Under the pieces are notes generated by a model that was given only the letters and a program-made list of their open reading frames with translations, was not told the DNA's origin and searched no databases. This document shows positions 52,085 to 61,465 of a stretch of 64,000 nt of DNA, one piece after another (position 1 is the stretch's first letter; each line of letters starts with the position of its first letter). The stretch comes from Diplonema japonicum (lineage: Eukaryota > Euglenozoa > Diplonemea > Diplonemida > Diplonemidae), in contig OZ025742.1 of the NCBI GenBank assembly GCA_964019335.1, forward strand, positions 186,001 to 250,000, read 5' to 3'. The translations under genes were made by a program, and so were the position numbers.

Positions 52085-53340
52085 ATGACCAAGTGCTCCT
52101 TAGAAGAAGTGCTTTCAGAAGCCAGAAACTGGACCACAGAATTCAGCAATGTGTGTTTCAAGGTAATGTACATGGACTACCTTGTTGCTCCACTTATACA
52201 ACAAAACACTAAAGAAGTCAAGCAAACTGTTGATGACCAGTTACATCACTGTTTTGCAGATGACATGGCTGTGGTGGCAAGTGGAAACAGTATGGAAGAA
52301 GTGGAGGCACAAGCAAGAAGTCAAGAAGACATGGAAGGTGTGTGGGTGGTCAGAAAAGTGGGGCCTAAATCTGTCAAAGATGAAGACATGCATGATGGCA
52401 TCAGGGCCAAATAAGAAGACAGAATGCAGACCAGTCATGTATCACAAGGATGCAGCAGGGCAGCAAACACTGTTAACATACCAAGAAGAGCCAGTGTTCC
52501 TTGGGTGAAATTCAATGAGAAGATGAACTTCAGGGCACACTTTGTATTCATGATCAAACACTTCTGGTGATGCACAGCAGTCATGAAGGCACTTGCAGGC
52601 ACCAAGTGGGGGTGCAAAGCATCAACCCTCCACACTGTCTACCTCACCTATGTCTTACCTGTGGCAATACGCCCAGAGTCCTGGAGTGTACAGACCCACC
52701 CTGACAGCCAGAGACATTGCAATGTTGGAAGTAGCACACAACACAGCAGCATGCATCATAACAGGCTGCTCCTATGACACTATCCAAGACCTCCTGAAAA
52801 TAGCAAGACTGATCTGTGGATGCAGAACAAGGTGGTGCAGGAGCCTATGTCCAGACTGTCACAGGGAGTGAGGTGTATCTGATCAGAGACTCATGCCTGG
52901 TGACAGCTGCCAGGCAGAGCTGACAGCCCTGGAGATGGCACTCGAGCACTGTGAGACAACAGCAAAACCAGGGGCCCTCCTCACCAACTCACTTTCAGCC
53001 TTGCAAAAACTTCAAGGGCCAACAAGGCAGAGAGAGTCACATGATATGCCTTGGAGAGGCATGGGGTTCAACCCCTTTTCAATATGGCAAAGTGAAGACA
53101 GGATGCTACAAGGTGTTCAAGAGGGTCACCACCATTGAGGTAGCAGGCAAAGACATTAACAGGAAAGTAAAAGAAGTGCAGAAGTAGCAAAGTGTGTCAG
53201 TGGTGGCACCTTCTTCACCTCAATCCTGGGACCTTTCAACCCCAATATTGCCAGCCATGCCCCCATTCCACCCAAGGTAGGCTATCAGGTAGTCTTTGTG
53301 CTATTGGGGTGTCTTGTTGGGTTATTTTTTAAAACAACCT
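52085..53340 (+). mobile_element. Decayed LINE fragment with RT C-terminus and RNase H (I/ingi-like)
   Basis: Plus-strand remnant scattered over three frames. Motif C reads CFADDMAVVASG (~52253-52290). After it, PVFLGVKFNEKMNF is the 'YLGvxLD..L.F' block. MKALAGTKWGCKASTLHTVY and LEVAHNTAACIITGCSYD match the thumb region of Jockey/I/ingi-type LINEs. QAELTALEMALEHC and LLTNSLSALQKLQGP match the RNase H domain (TDSxSAL with Asp replaced by Asn). Several frameshifts and stops: dead. It differs from the LINE at 43-48 kb. Its A/T-rich 3' end runs into the duplicated block at 53342. Confidence 0.75.
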
Positions 53341-53341
53341 G

Positions 53342-54040
53342 CCAATAAAGTACAGTAAAAACAGGGGGGGGGGGGGGGGGGGGAAATACAAAGAATGAGA
53401 AGGGTAAGTTATAAAGGAAAGAAAAATGACAGATGGACCATTACTAGGCCAAGTACAGGTGCCCTTCATGAAAAAAATCTTTTTTTCTGAGGTAAAATAT
53501 CACTATTCAGGTGTTTTTGACTATTTTTTTTGTGAGGAAAAAAATTCTTTGGGCACTTTTTTTTTTTGACCCATGACCATCTCACTTTCACTATTAGCCT
53601 CATTAAGGTCTAGAATAGGTATTTTTGAGGGAAAAAAAATTTTTTTTTGAGCAAAAATCAATTTAAGGGTGTTTTTGGCCACTTTTTTTTGGGAGGAAAA
53701 GCAATTTTTTTGGCTACTATTTTTTTTTCTTTCAGCACACCATGCACCCAATAAAGTACAGTAAAAAAAAAGGGGGGGAAATACAAAGAATGAGAAGGGT
53801 AAGTCAAAGGAGAGAAAACCAACAGATAGACCATTACTAGGCCTGATATAGGCACCCTTATGGAAAAAAATCAATTTTTCTGAGGTAAAAAACCACTTTT
53901 CAGGTGTTTTTGACCACTTGTTCATGTGAAAAATAGTTTTTTTTGGGCACCTTTTTTTTGACCCCCCAAACTTCTCACTTTCACCCCACTTCACTAAATG
54001 CCTCTATTGAGGCCTAGGATAGGTACTTTTGAGAAAAAAA
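53342..54040 (+). repeat. Tandem duplication, period ~406 bp
   Basis: CCAATAAAGTACAGTAAAA starts at 53342 and again at 53748. It is followed each time by a G run, GAAATACAAAGAATGAGAAG, and later TTTTTCTGAGGTAAAA and TTCAGGTGTTTTTGACCA or its variant. The second copy is shorter and diverged. The right end abuts the truncated Ubl-LRR copy at ~54045. A 3' UTR of the upstream LINE is a plausible source. Confidence 0.8.
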
Positions 54041-54044
54041 AAAT

Positions 54045-54998
54045 TAGAGAACCGTTCAGCTGGAGGAGCTTGAGAGCTCAGAAGTGGTTTCAGAGCTTGA
54101 GGAGCTTGTGACAGCTGACCCTGAGCTGGTTCTGGTGGTGGAGGTGGGGAACTCGCCAGCTGTCGAAGTCTTGTCCATGAAGACGACGGTCCTTCCTTCC
54201 GGACTTCGGTTCCTCGTTGTCACCGACTCCACAGGCTGTGTTACAAGGATAGGCTCTTGGTTTCTTGAAGAGTGCGACCACCTGACGTCTGTTGATCTCA
54301 TCCTCCCCAATGTTTCCACCATTGATGAAAATCTTTTATATGGGTGCAACAATCTAGAAACCATCAACTTGAATGCGATGACCAATCTTTCTTCCATTGG
54401 TGATGGCTTCTTGGAAGGGTGCGTAAAACTAGAAACCATCGACTTGAATGCGATGACCAATCTTTCTTCTATTGGTCATTACTTCTTGTCTGAGTGCATA
54501 AAACTAGAAACCATCAACTTGAATGCGATGACCAATCTTTCTTCCATTGGTAATCGCTTCTTGTTTAGGTGCGTAAAACTAGAAACCATCAACTTGAATG
54601 CGATGACCAATCTTTCTTCCATTGGTAATGGCTTCTTGTTTAGGTGCGTAAAACTAGAAACCATCGACTTGAATGCGATGACCAATCTTTCTTCTATTGG
54701 TGATTACTTCTTGGAGGGGTGCAAAAAACTAGAAACCATCGACTTGAATGCGATGACCAATCTTTCTTCTACTGGTGATAGCTTCTTGGAAGGGTGCGAA
54801 GAACTAGAAACCATCGACTTGAATGTGATGACCAATCTTTCTTCCATTGGTCATTGCTTCTTGTTAGGGTGCGAAAAACTAGAAACCATCGACTTGAATA
54901 CGTTGACCAATCTTTCTTCCATTGGTGATGGCTTCTTGTCTGGGTGCGTAAAACTAGAATCTGTCGACTTGAATTTAAAAAGAAAAGTCGGTGTTTAG
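54045..54998 (+). pseudogene. Ubl-LRR family copy 1, 5'-truncated
   Basis: Homologous to the copies at 55.8 and 61.5 kb from AGAACCGTTCAG onward, but the ubiquitin-like first exon region is missing and TAG stands where copy 2 has ATG. The first in-frame ATG is at 54177 (MKTTVLPSGL). It encodes the conserved linker (LEELESSEVVSELEEL), a cap region (TGCVTRIGSWFLEECDHLT), eight 25-residue LRRs (LETINLNAMTNLSSIGDGFL type) and the shared C-terminus LESVDLNLKRKVGV. The truncation point coincides with the edge of the 406-bp duplicated block, so a rearrangement removed the 5' end. Confidence 0.8.
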
Positions 54999-55798
54999 AA
55001 GAAGAAGAAAAAAAGAGGGGAAAAAAAAGAAGAAAAAAGAACACCCTGGCGCTGAGAAACATCTTTGTGGAAAAACCAACGAAAAGCAATCCAATACCTC
55101 GAAGACACCGGGGACCTGCCCCCCTCCGCAACAACTCCACAACAACCATCTAACCTGCTGAAGTAGCATGCCGATCAGAAGGCGGCTGAGGCACTTGTCA
55201 TTTAATCAGAATCCCGAGATCCCATCCCTGATCCCCAAATAGAGAGTGTACCATCCTGTTTCTCGAGGAAACAGAGAACCTACCCCCTCCCCACCACAGC
55301 ACCCGACCAATCAGATGCAGCAGTGTGAAAAAAAAAAGCCCCCCTCTCCCCAAACAAAACAAACAAACAAACATTAGTAGCCAAAAAAAAAAAAAAAAAA
55401 AAAAAAAAAGTGTAAAGTGTTAAACAGCCAGAAAAGCTTGTGGAAATAGAACACCAAGAAAAAAAAAGAGAGAAAAAAAGACCAGGACACCCCCTCCCCG
55501 GTCGTGAGAGGCCTATGGGTGTGGCACGCCATGTCTGAAACGTTTAGCTCCCTTGAAGCTCACACCAGTGTGCGAGTTTGGCCCATTTTATTTTGGCACG
55601 TTGGCGATGGCTGTGGTGGTCGTCGCAAGAGCGCCTGCAGGAAGTATTGGACGATAACAGTTAATGGGTCAGTAATGGGAGTAGGTTTTTTTATTTTCTA
55701 GAGGTTCTTCTTCTTCATTTGACTCCTGCAGCCTTCGAGACAAAGCACACAGGGAAAATACATTAGAAAAAAAGAATAAAATACGAACCCAAAAGAAC
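54999..55798 (+). repeat. Duplicated 3' and 5' flanks between Ubl-LRR copies 1 and 2
   Basis: 54999-55670 recurs nearly identically at 57597-58235 (3' flank of copy 2). 55677-55798 recurs at ~61332-61430 (5' flank of copy 3). So the array unit is 5' flank, gene, 3' flank. The 5' flank holds a T-rich stretch then TGACTCCTGCAG, resembling a splice acceptor, ~70 nt before the ATG. A 65-codon frame at 55504-55701 is carried along but changes at its end between copies. Confidence 0.7.
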
Positions 55799-57596
55799 AT
55801 GAATGGAACAAGAGAGGTGAACGATATGACAGTGTTCGTGAAGACGGGAGGCGGGGTTCACGATGTGGAAGTGTCGGGGAAGGAGACGGTGGGGATCCTG
55901 TACAAGAAGGCAGGGTGTGCTGCTGGTTTACTCGAAGGCAAGTTCGAACTGGTTTGGGAGGGAGAGGTCCTGGACAGGAACGGGGGTGAAGATATCCAGG
56001 AACTCGGGCTCGTGGAGGGCAGCGTGGTCCATGTGGAGGCGAAGATGAGAACCGTTCAGTTGGAGGAGCTTGAGAGCTCAGAAGTGGTTTCAGAGCTTGA
56101 GGAGCTTGTGACAGCTGTCCCTGAGCTGGTTCTGGTGGTGGAGGTGGGGAACTCGCCAGCTGTCGAAGTCTTGTCCATGAAGACGACGGTCCTTCCTTCC
56201 GGACTTCGGTTCCTCGTTGTCACCGACTCCACAGGCTGTGTTACAAGGATAGGCTCTTGGTTTCTTGAAGAGTGCGACCACCTGACGTCTGTTGATCTCA
56301 TCCTCCCCAATGTTTCCACCATTGATGAAAATCTTTTATATGGGTGCAAAAATCTAGAAACCATCAACTTGAATGCGATGACCAATCTTTCTTCTATTGG
56401 TCATTACTTCTTGTCTGAGTGCATAAAACTAGAAACCATCAACTTGAATGCGATGACCAATCTTTCTTCCATTGGTGATGGCTTCTTGGAAGGGTGCGAA
56501 AAACTAGAAACCATCGACTTGAATGCGATGACCAATCTTTCTTCTATTGGTGATTACTTCTTGTCTGAGTGCATAAAACTAGAAACCATCAACTTGAATG
56601 CGATGACCAATCTTTCTTCTATTGGTGATCGCTTCTTGGAAGAGTGCGTAAAACTAGAAACCATCAACTTGAATGCGATGACCAATCTTTCTTCTATTGG
56701 TCATTACTTCTTGTCTGAGTGCATAAAACTAGAAACCATCAACTTGAATGCGATGACCAATCTTTCTTCCATTGGTGATCGCTTCTTGTTTGGGTGCGAA
56801 AAACTAGAAACCATCAACTTGAATGCGATGACCAATCTTTCTTCTATTGGTCATTACTTCTTGGAGGTGCAAAAAACTAGAAACCATCGACTTGAATGCG
56901 ATGGCCAATCTTTCTTCCATTGGTGATAGCTTCTTGTTTAGGTGCGTAAAACTAGAAACCATCAACTTGAATGCGATGACCAATCTTTCTTCTACTGGTG
57001 ATGGCTTCTTGTCTGGGTGCGTAAAACTAGAAACCATCGACTTGAATGCGATGACCAATCTTTCTTCCATTGGTGATTACTTCTTGTCTGAGTGCATAAA
57101 ACTAGAAACCATCAACTTGAATGCGATGACCAATCTTTCTTCTACTGGTGATGGCTTCTTGTTTTGGTGCGTAAAACTAGAAACCATCAACTTGAATGCG
57201 ATGACCAATCTTTCTTCCATTGGTGATAGCTTCTTGTTTGGGTGCGAAAAACTAGAAACCATCGACGTGAATGCGATGACCAATCTTTCTTCCATTGGTG
57301 ATGGCTTCTTGGGAGGGTGCGTAAAACTAGAAACCATCGACTTGAATGCGATGACCAATCTTTCTTCCATTGGTGATGGCTTCTTGGAAGGGTGCGTAAA
57401 ACTAGAAACCATCAACTTGAATGCGATGACCAATCTTTCTTCCATTGGTGATCGCTTCTTGTTTGGGTGCGAAAAACTAGAAACCATCGACTTGAATACG
57501 TTGACCAATCTTTCTTCCATTGGTGATGGCTTCTTGTCTGGGTGCGTAAAACTAGAATCTGTCGACTTGAATTTAAAAAGAAAAGTCGGTGTTTAG
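55799..57596 (+). pseudogene. Ubl-LRR family copy 2, frameshifted
   Basis: ATG 55799. Residues ~10-82 resemble a ubiquitin-like fold (MTVFVKTGGGVHDVEVSG; then FELVWEGEVLD; ELGLVEGSVVHVEAK), comparable in order and spacing to ubiquitin's MQIFVKT...LIFAGK...ST.HLV. A linker, a cap and 16 LRR_5/BspA-like repeats of 25 aa follow, ending LESVDLNLKRKVGV. Near 56865 the repeat reads TTGGAGGTGC where others have TTGGAGGGGTGC; this 2-bp deletion shifts the frame and stops translation at 56926, after seven repeats. The remaining nine are open in the other frame. Either a true pseudogene or an assembly error within near-identical repeats. Confidence 0.8.
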
Positions 57597-58440
57597 AAGA
57601 AGAAGAAAAAAAGAGGGGAAAAAAAAGAAGAAAAAAGAACACCCTGGCGCTGAGAAACATCTTTGTGGAAAAACCAACGAAAAGCAATCCAATACCTCGA
57701 AGACACTGGGGACCTGCCCCCCTCCGCAACAACTCCACAACAACCATCTAACCTGCTGAAGTAGCATGCCGATCAGAAGGCGGCTGAGGCACTTGTCATT
57801 TAATCAGAATCCCGAGATCCCATCCCTGATCCCCAAATAGAGAGTGTACCATCCTGTTTCTCGCAGAAACAGAGAACCTACCCCCTCCCCACCACAGCAC
57901 CCGACCAATCAGATGCAGCAGTGTGAAAAACCGGCACCCTTAGTAGCCAAGAAAAAAAAAAAAAAAGAAAAAAAAAAAGTGTAAAGTGTTAAACAGCCAG
58001 CAAAGCTTGTGGAAAGAGAACACCAAGAAAAAAAAAGAGAGAGAAAAAAAGACCAGGACACCCCTCCCCGGTCGTGAGAGGCCTATGGGTGTGGCATGCC
58101 ATGTCTGAAACCTTTAGCTCCCTTGAAACTCACACCAGTGTGCGAGTTTGGCCCATTTTATTTTGGCACGTTGGCGATGGCTGTGGTGGTCGTCGCAAGA
58201 GCTCCTGTAGGAAGTATTGGACGATAACAGTTAATGGTTTTCGTTTTTCTTCTTTTTTTCTTGTTTTTCTTCTTTTTCTTCTTTTTCTTCTTTTTCTTCT
58301 TAGTTTATCACCGTTCTTACTGAGCGCCATTTGACTTGTCACCTTGATGTTAAAAGATCGACCTTTTTTTTTTAATTTTTATTTATTTATTTTTTTTTTT
58401 TTTTTTGCGGGCCGTTGCTAACCACTTCGTTCTGTTATTT
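57597..58440. other. Copy-2 3' flank and following T-rich sequence
   Basis: 57597-58235 duplicates the 3' flank of copy 1 (see 54999). After GTTAATGG the two diverge: here a TTCTTTTT microsatellite (58242-58300) and T runs follow. No gene seen. Confidence 0.6.
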
Positions 58441-59080
58441 TCATTATTCTTTCCGGCGATAGACTGATACGGGCCATGAAAGCAACCTCTGCTTAATTCC
58501 TGGTACGTGGGAGGCTCCTCTTAAGAAGGGTCGCGACCAGCTGGACGTAAGAGAGTCGGGCCTGGCCGCTGGCATGCGCGTGCTGTTCGGAGCGGTTCCG
58601 CCCCCTTCCCTGACCCCCTTGGCCGTGGGTAGCAGGCCGCCGCAGGAGGAAGGTGAAACGGCGCAATCCCCCATTCCGGGGGCGAGCGGTGCGAGGCTCT
58701 ACTCTGTTCCCGGAGGCGCCCATGGTGCCCATGGCCGCGGACCTGTGCGAGTCGGACGGGATGGAGTCACATTCGGCCTCCTCCGGTGTAGACGGAGAGC
58801 CGTCGCCCGCTCGTCCGTCGCAGTCTCCCGTGCTGGGGGCTGAAGGCGGGGGGCGCATCTCTCCGGAGGTCAGTACCCCAGAAACCTCCAACCCCGATGT
58901 CCGGGTAGGGGGCGGGGAAAAGGTCGCCAGAAAAAGGGTACCTTCCCACGAGACCCAGTCGGCCCAACGCGCCGCCAAGGTCGGGAAGGGCCCTGTCCAA
59001 CGAGATGTGAGGGGGTCCCAGGGTGGTCGATCCACCCCCCTGGGCTCGCAAGGGCCCAGGGCTTGAGCAGCCAACATTAA
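58441..59080 (+). other. GC-rich island with one open frame
   Basis: About 640 bp, visibly richer in G+C than its surroundings and ending abruptly in T and A runs (59111-59143, 59169-59200). A plus-strand frame from 58653 to 59066 (137 aa) is Ser/Pro/Gly/Arg-rich (SQSPVLGAEGGG) and has no domain. Other frames are also open, as expected of GC-rich sequence. It may be a 5' piece of a retroelement or foreign DNA; nothing decides this. Confidence 0.4.
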
Positions 59081-59109
59081 GGGTTCCTGAGGGAGCCCAC
59101 TTTAGAATT

Positions 59110-59143
<34 letters not shown>

Positions 59144-59168
59144 CCCTTACAACAAATTGACAATGGGG

Positions 59169-59203
<35 letters not shown>

Positions 59204-59269
59204 ACCGGGAGTTTTCCCCCTGAAGTTCCTTTGTTAAAACATGTTTGCTGTTGGGTTTCCGTTTCTTTT

Positions 59270-59480
59270 TGGTTTAACTAGAAGTTTTCCTTCTACAGCT
59301 TGTTTGCTGATGGTTTTGAGTTGATTCTTTTTTATTTTTTATCTTATGGTTTAACTAGAAGTTTTCCTTCTACAGTTTGCTTGCTGATGGTTTTAAGTTG
59401 ATTCTTATTTATTTACTTACACTTTTTGGCTTAACTAGAAGTTTTCCTTCTACAGCTTGTTTGCTGACGGGTGGGTTTAT
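59270..59480 (+). repeat. Three tandem copies of a 77-80-bp repeat
   Basis: TTAACTAGAAGTTTTCCTTC then TACAG recurs at ~59274, ~59351 and ~59431, followed each time by a TTGTTTGCTGATGG variant. Each unit contains a pyrimidine-rich TTCCTTCTACAG that resembles a splice acceptor. No coding role seen. Confidence 0.75.
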
Positions 59481-60497
59481 CGGGCGGGCTTCCATAGCTG
59501 GTGATCTATGGAAGCCTTCCCTATTTTTTCTTTTTTCACGCCGGGCTGGGGGGAAGGACGGCAAGACCACCAACGGAGGAGAAACCGCTGCAGAAAGGGG
59601 AAAGGTGCAGAAAGACGAAGAGTACGAGAAGGCGTCTCACAAAGACTCCCTTTAATTCATATATCTTTTATTTTCTTTTTATTTTTCTTTTCTTCTTTAT
59701 TTTCTTTCTCCTAACCCAACCCCCTTCCTTGACCCCCCCGAAAAAAAAAGAAAAGAAAAGAAAAGATTCATTCCTCCCTAGTTTATTATATTTTGCATCA
59801 GGTCCGCCGAGAAAATAAAAGGAAAAATAAAGAAAGAGAACGGCAACCAAATTTTAAATTCTTATTTATCATCAAAGGAGGTTTGAAAAAGAGAAAAATT
59901 AAAGAGAAGAAAGAGACCTTTTTCTCCTCTATCAATAAGTGATTCACGAACTCGAATCTTTATCACCACTTTTTTGTGCATGCCAGATTTTTTTTTTCTC
60001 CCGCCTTGTTAAAGAAGTTTTAATTTACTAATAATAAAAAAAAAGTGAAAAGAGGAGTAGAAGACGATCCGGTGGGGGGCATGGGAACCATAAACCGTGT
60101 CTTCCATCGCGATCGGCAAGGCGGGGGCTTTTCCGTCCCATGGGTGAAAAGAGGCGGATAAAATCACTGTTCCGGACCCCCCCCCAACACTGAGCTTGCA
60201 CTTTTTCTCCCACACATACCTCTCTTGTTTATCGAAATATCACCATTTTTACGGCGGACGCCAAGAAAAAAAAAAGCCAAGGAGAAGGAGTTTAGGGAGT
60301 TAATGAAAGACCTACGGCCCCAAAGAAGGCGGTGAAAACAGCCATGGTGGGCCAGCCCTGGCAGACAGGGAGCCTGAACACCAAAAACACCGCGGAGCCG
60401 AATTTGCATCCGGAATTTTCGGTTTTCAAACTTACAAAAACCCCCTGTAGGCATCTGCGTCCGTCCAGCCCCATTTTGGCACCCCTTTTGGGTGTGG

Positions 60498-60532
<35 letters not shown>

Positions 60533-60940
60533 AATTGTTTATCTTTCTTCTCCTTTCTCCTTCTCCCCCCCCCCCCCCCCCCCCTTTGGGTATCAAAAAA
60601 AGATTTTCAGAAAGCAGGGGTGAGAAGACCACATGGTATTGGAAGTCCTGTAAAGTAAGTCCTGACCATCCTGGCTCCCCCGTAGTTTCATCCCCACCCT
60701 CTCCTTTCCTTCCCACATCATGGTTTTAATAGTTTCACGAGTGGCGCTCCTTTTGTCGTTGTTGGACTTTAGGGTGAGCTGCTCACTTTCTTTCCTCCCA
60801 AGCTACGCCGTCAAAAGCGTTTCCTTCCTCTCGAGTTTCAGCCTTGAACTGAAATCTACATCAAGTTAAATATGGCGTCCGGGAGTTTTTCCGTCCGGGA
60901 ATTTTTTTTTAGGTAAGGCCGTCAGGGGGCCTGGTCCACT
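59481..60940. other. Repeat-rich region without a supported gene
   Basis: About 1.5 kb including A and C runs (60500-60530, 60567-60584) and a short direct repeat GTCCGGGAGTTTTTC / GTCCGGGAATTTTT near 60878-60910. Short open frames are low-complexity or show no domain. Confidence 0.5.
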
Positions 60941-60945
60941 ACCAC

Positions 60946-61300
60946 CTAACTACTGGCCTGGGCTGCAAACGGCAACCGCGCGAAGAAACCCCCCAGGGTT
61001 CCCTTTCTGCATCTTTGTCCTCCCTTGCTGCCCCTGAGGCAATCAGCTTGTCGAGCCTTCGTGTGGCCTACTACCTTTCTTAATAGATGCTTTACAGCTG
61101 CGTTCAACCCAATATCCATCGGTTGAACCATGTAGGTGAACCGCTGCGCGACAGGACGGGATGGCCCCCCTGTGTCTTGAGCTACACGCAATATTGCCGA
61201 GAGGACATGCCTTTGCATACCTGGAAAAACTGCAACGATACTCGGCTGTGGTGGTTGCTACCCAGTCCACGCACAACCAAGCTGATGGATTTGAAGGCCG
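60946..61300 (-). mobile_element. Fragment of a DDE_1 (pogo/Tigger-like) transposase
   Basis: On the minus strand, FTYMVQPMDIGLNAAVKHLL resembles the 'LQPLDVGVNxPFKxxLR' block just after the catalytic core in DDE_1 transposases. Flanking residues (VFPGMQRHVLSAILRV) fit only loosely, and the frame breaks upstream and ends at 60946. No terminal inverted repeats or complete ORF. The right edge meets the conserved 5' flank of the third Ubl-LRR copy at ~61330. Confidence 0.45.
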
Positions 61301-61417
61301 CCTACACTTTCTTGAAGATGTTCGTTTCACAGTAGGTTTTTTTATTTTCTAGAGGTTCTTCTTCTTCATTTGACTCCTGCAGCCTTCGAGACAAAGCACA
61401 CAGGGAAAATACATTAG

Positions 61418-61420
<3 letters not shown>

Positions 61421-61450
<30 letters not shown>
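61421..61450 (+). repeat. poly(A) run before Ubl-LRR copy 3
   Basis: About 30 A just upstream of CAATATTAAAAGAACATG. The corresponding site in copy 2 has only a short A run, so the tract has expanded or been added here. Confidence 0.7.
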
Positions 61451-61451
<1 letters not shown>

Positions 61452-61465
61452 AATATTAAAAGAAC

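Noticed and set aside
55504-55701. Conserved 65-aa gene in the Ubl-LRR 3' flank (also at 58074)
   Set aside because: Conserved only because the flank is duplicated; the C-terminal part differs between copies and no domain is seen.
58493-59077. Minus-strand 194-aa frame in the GC-rich island
   Set aside because: All frames are open in GC-rich sequence; no motif, and no reason to prefer this strand.
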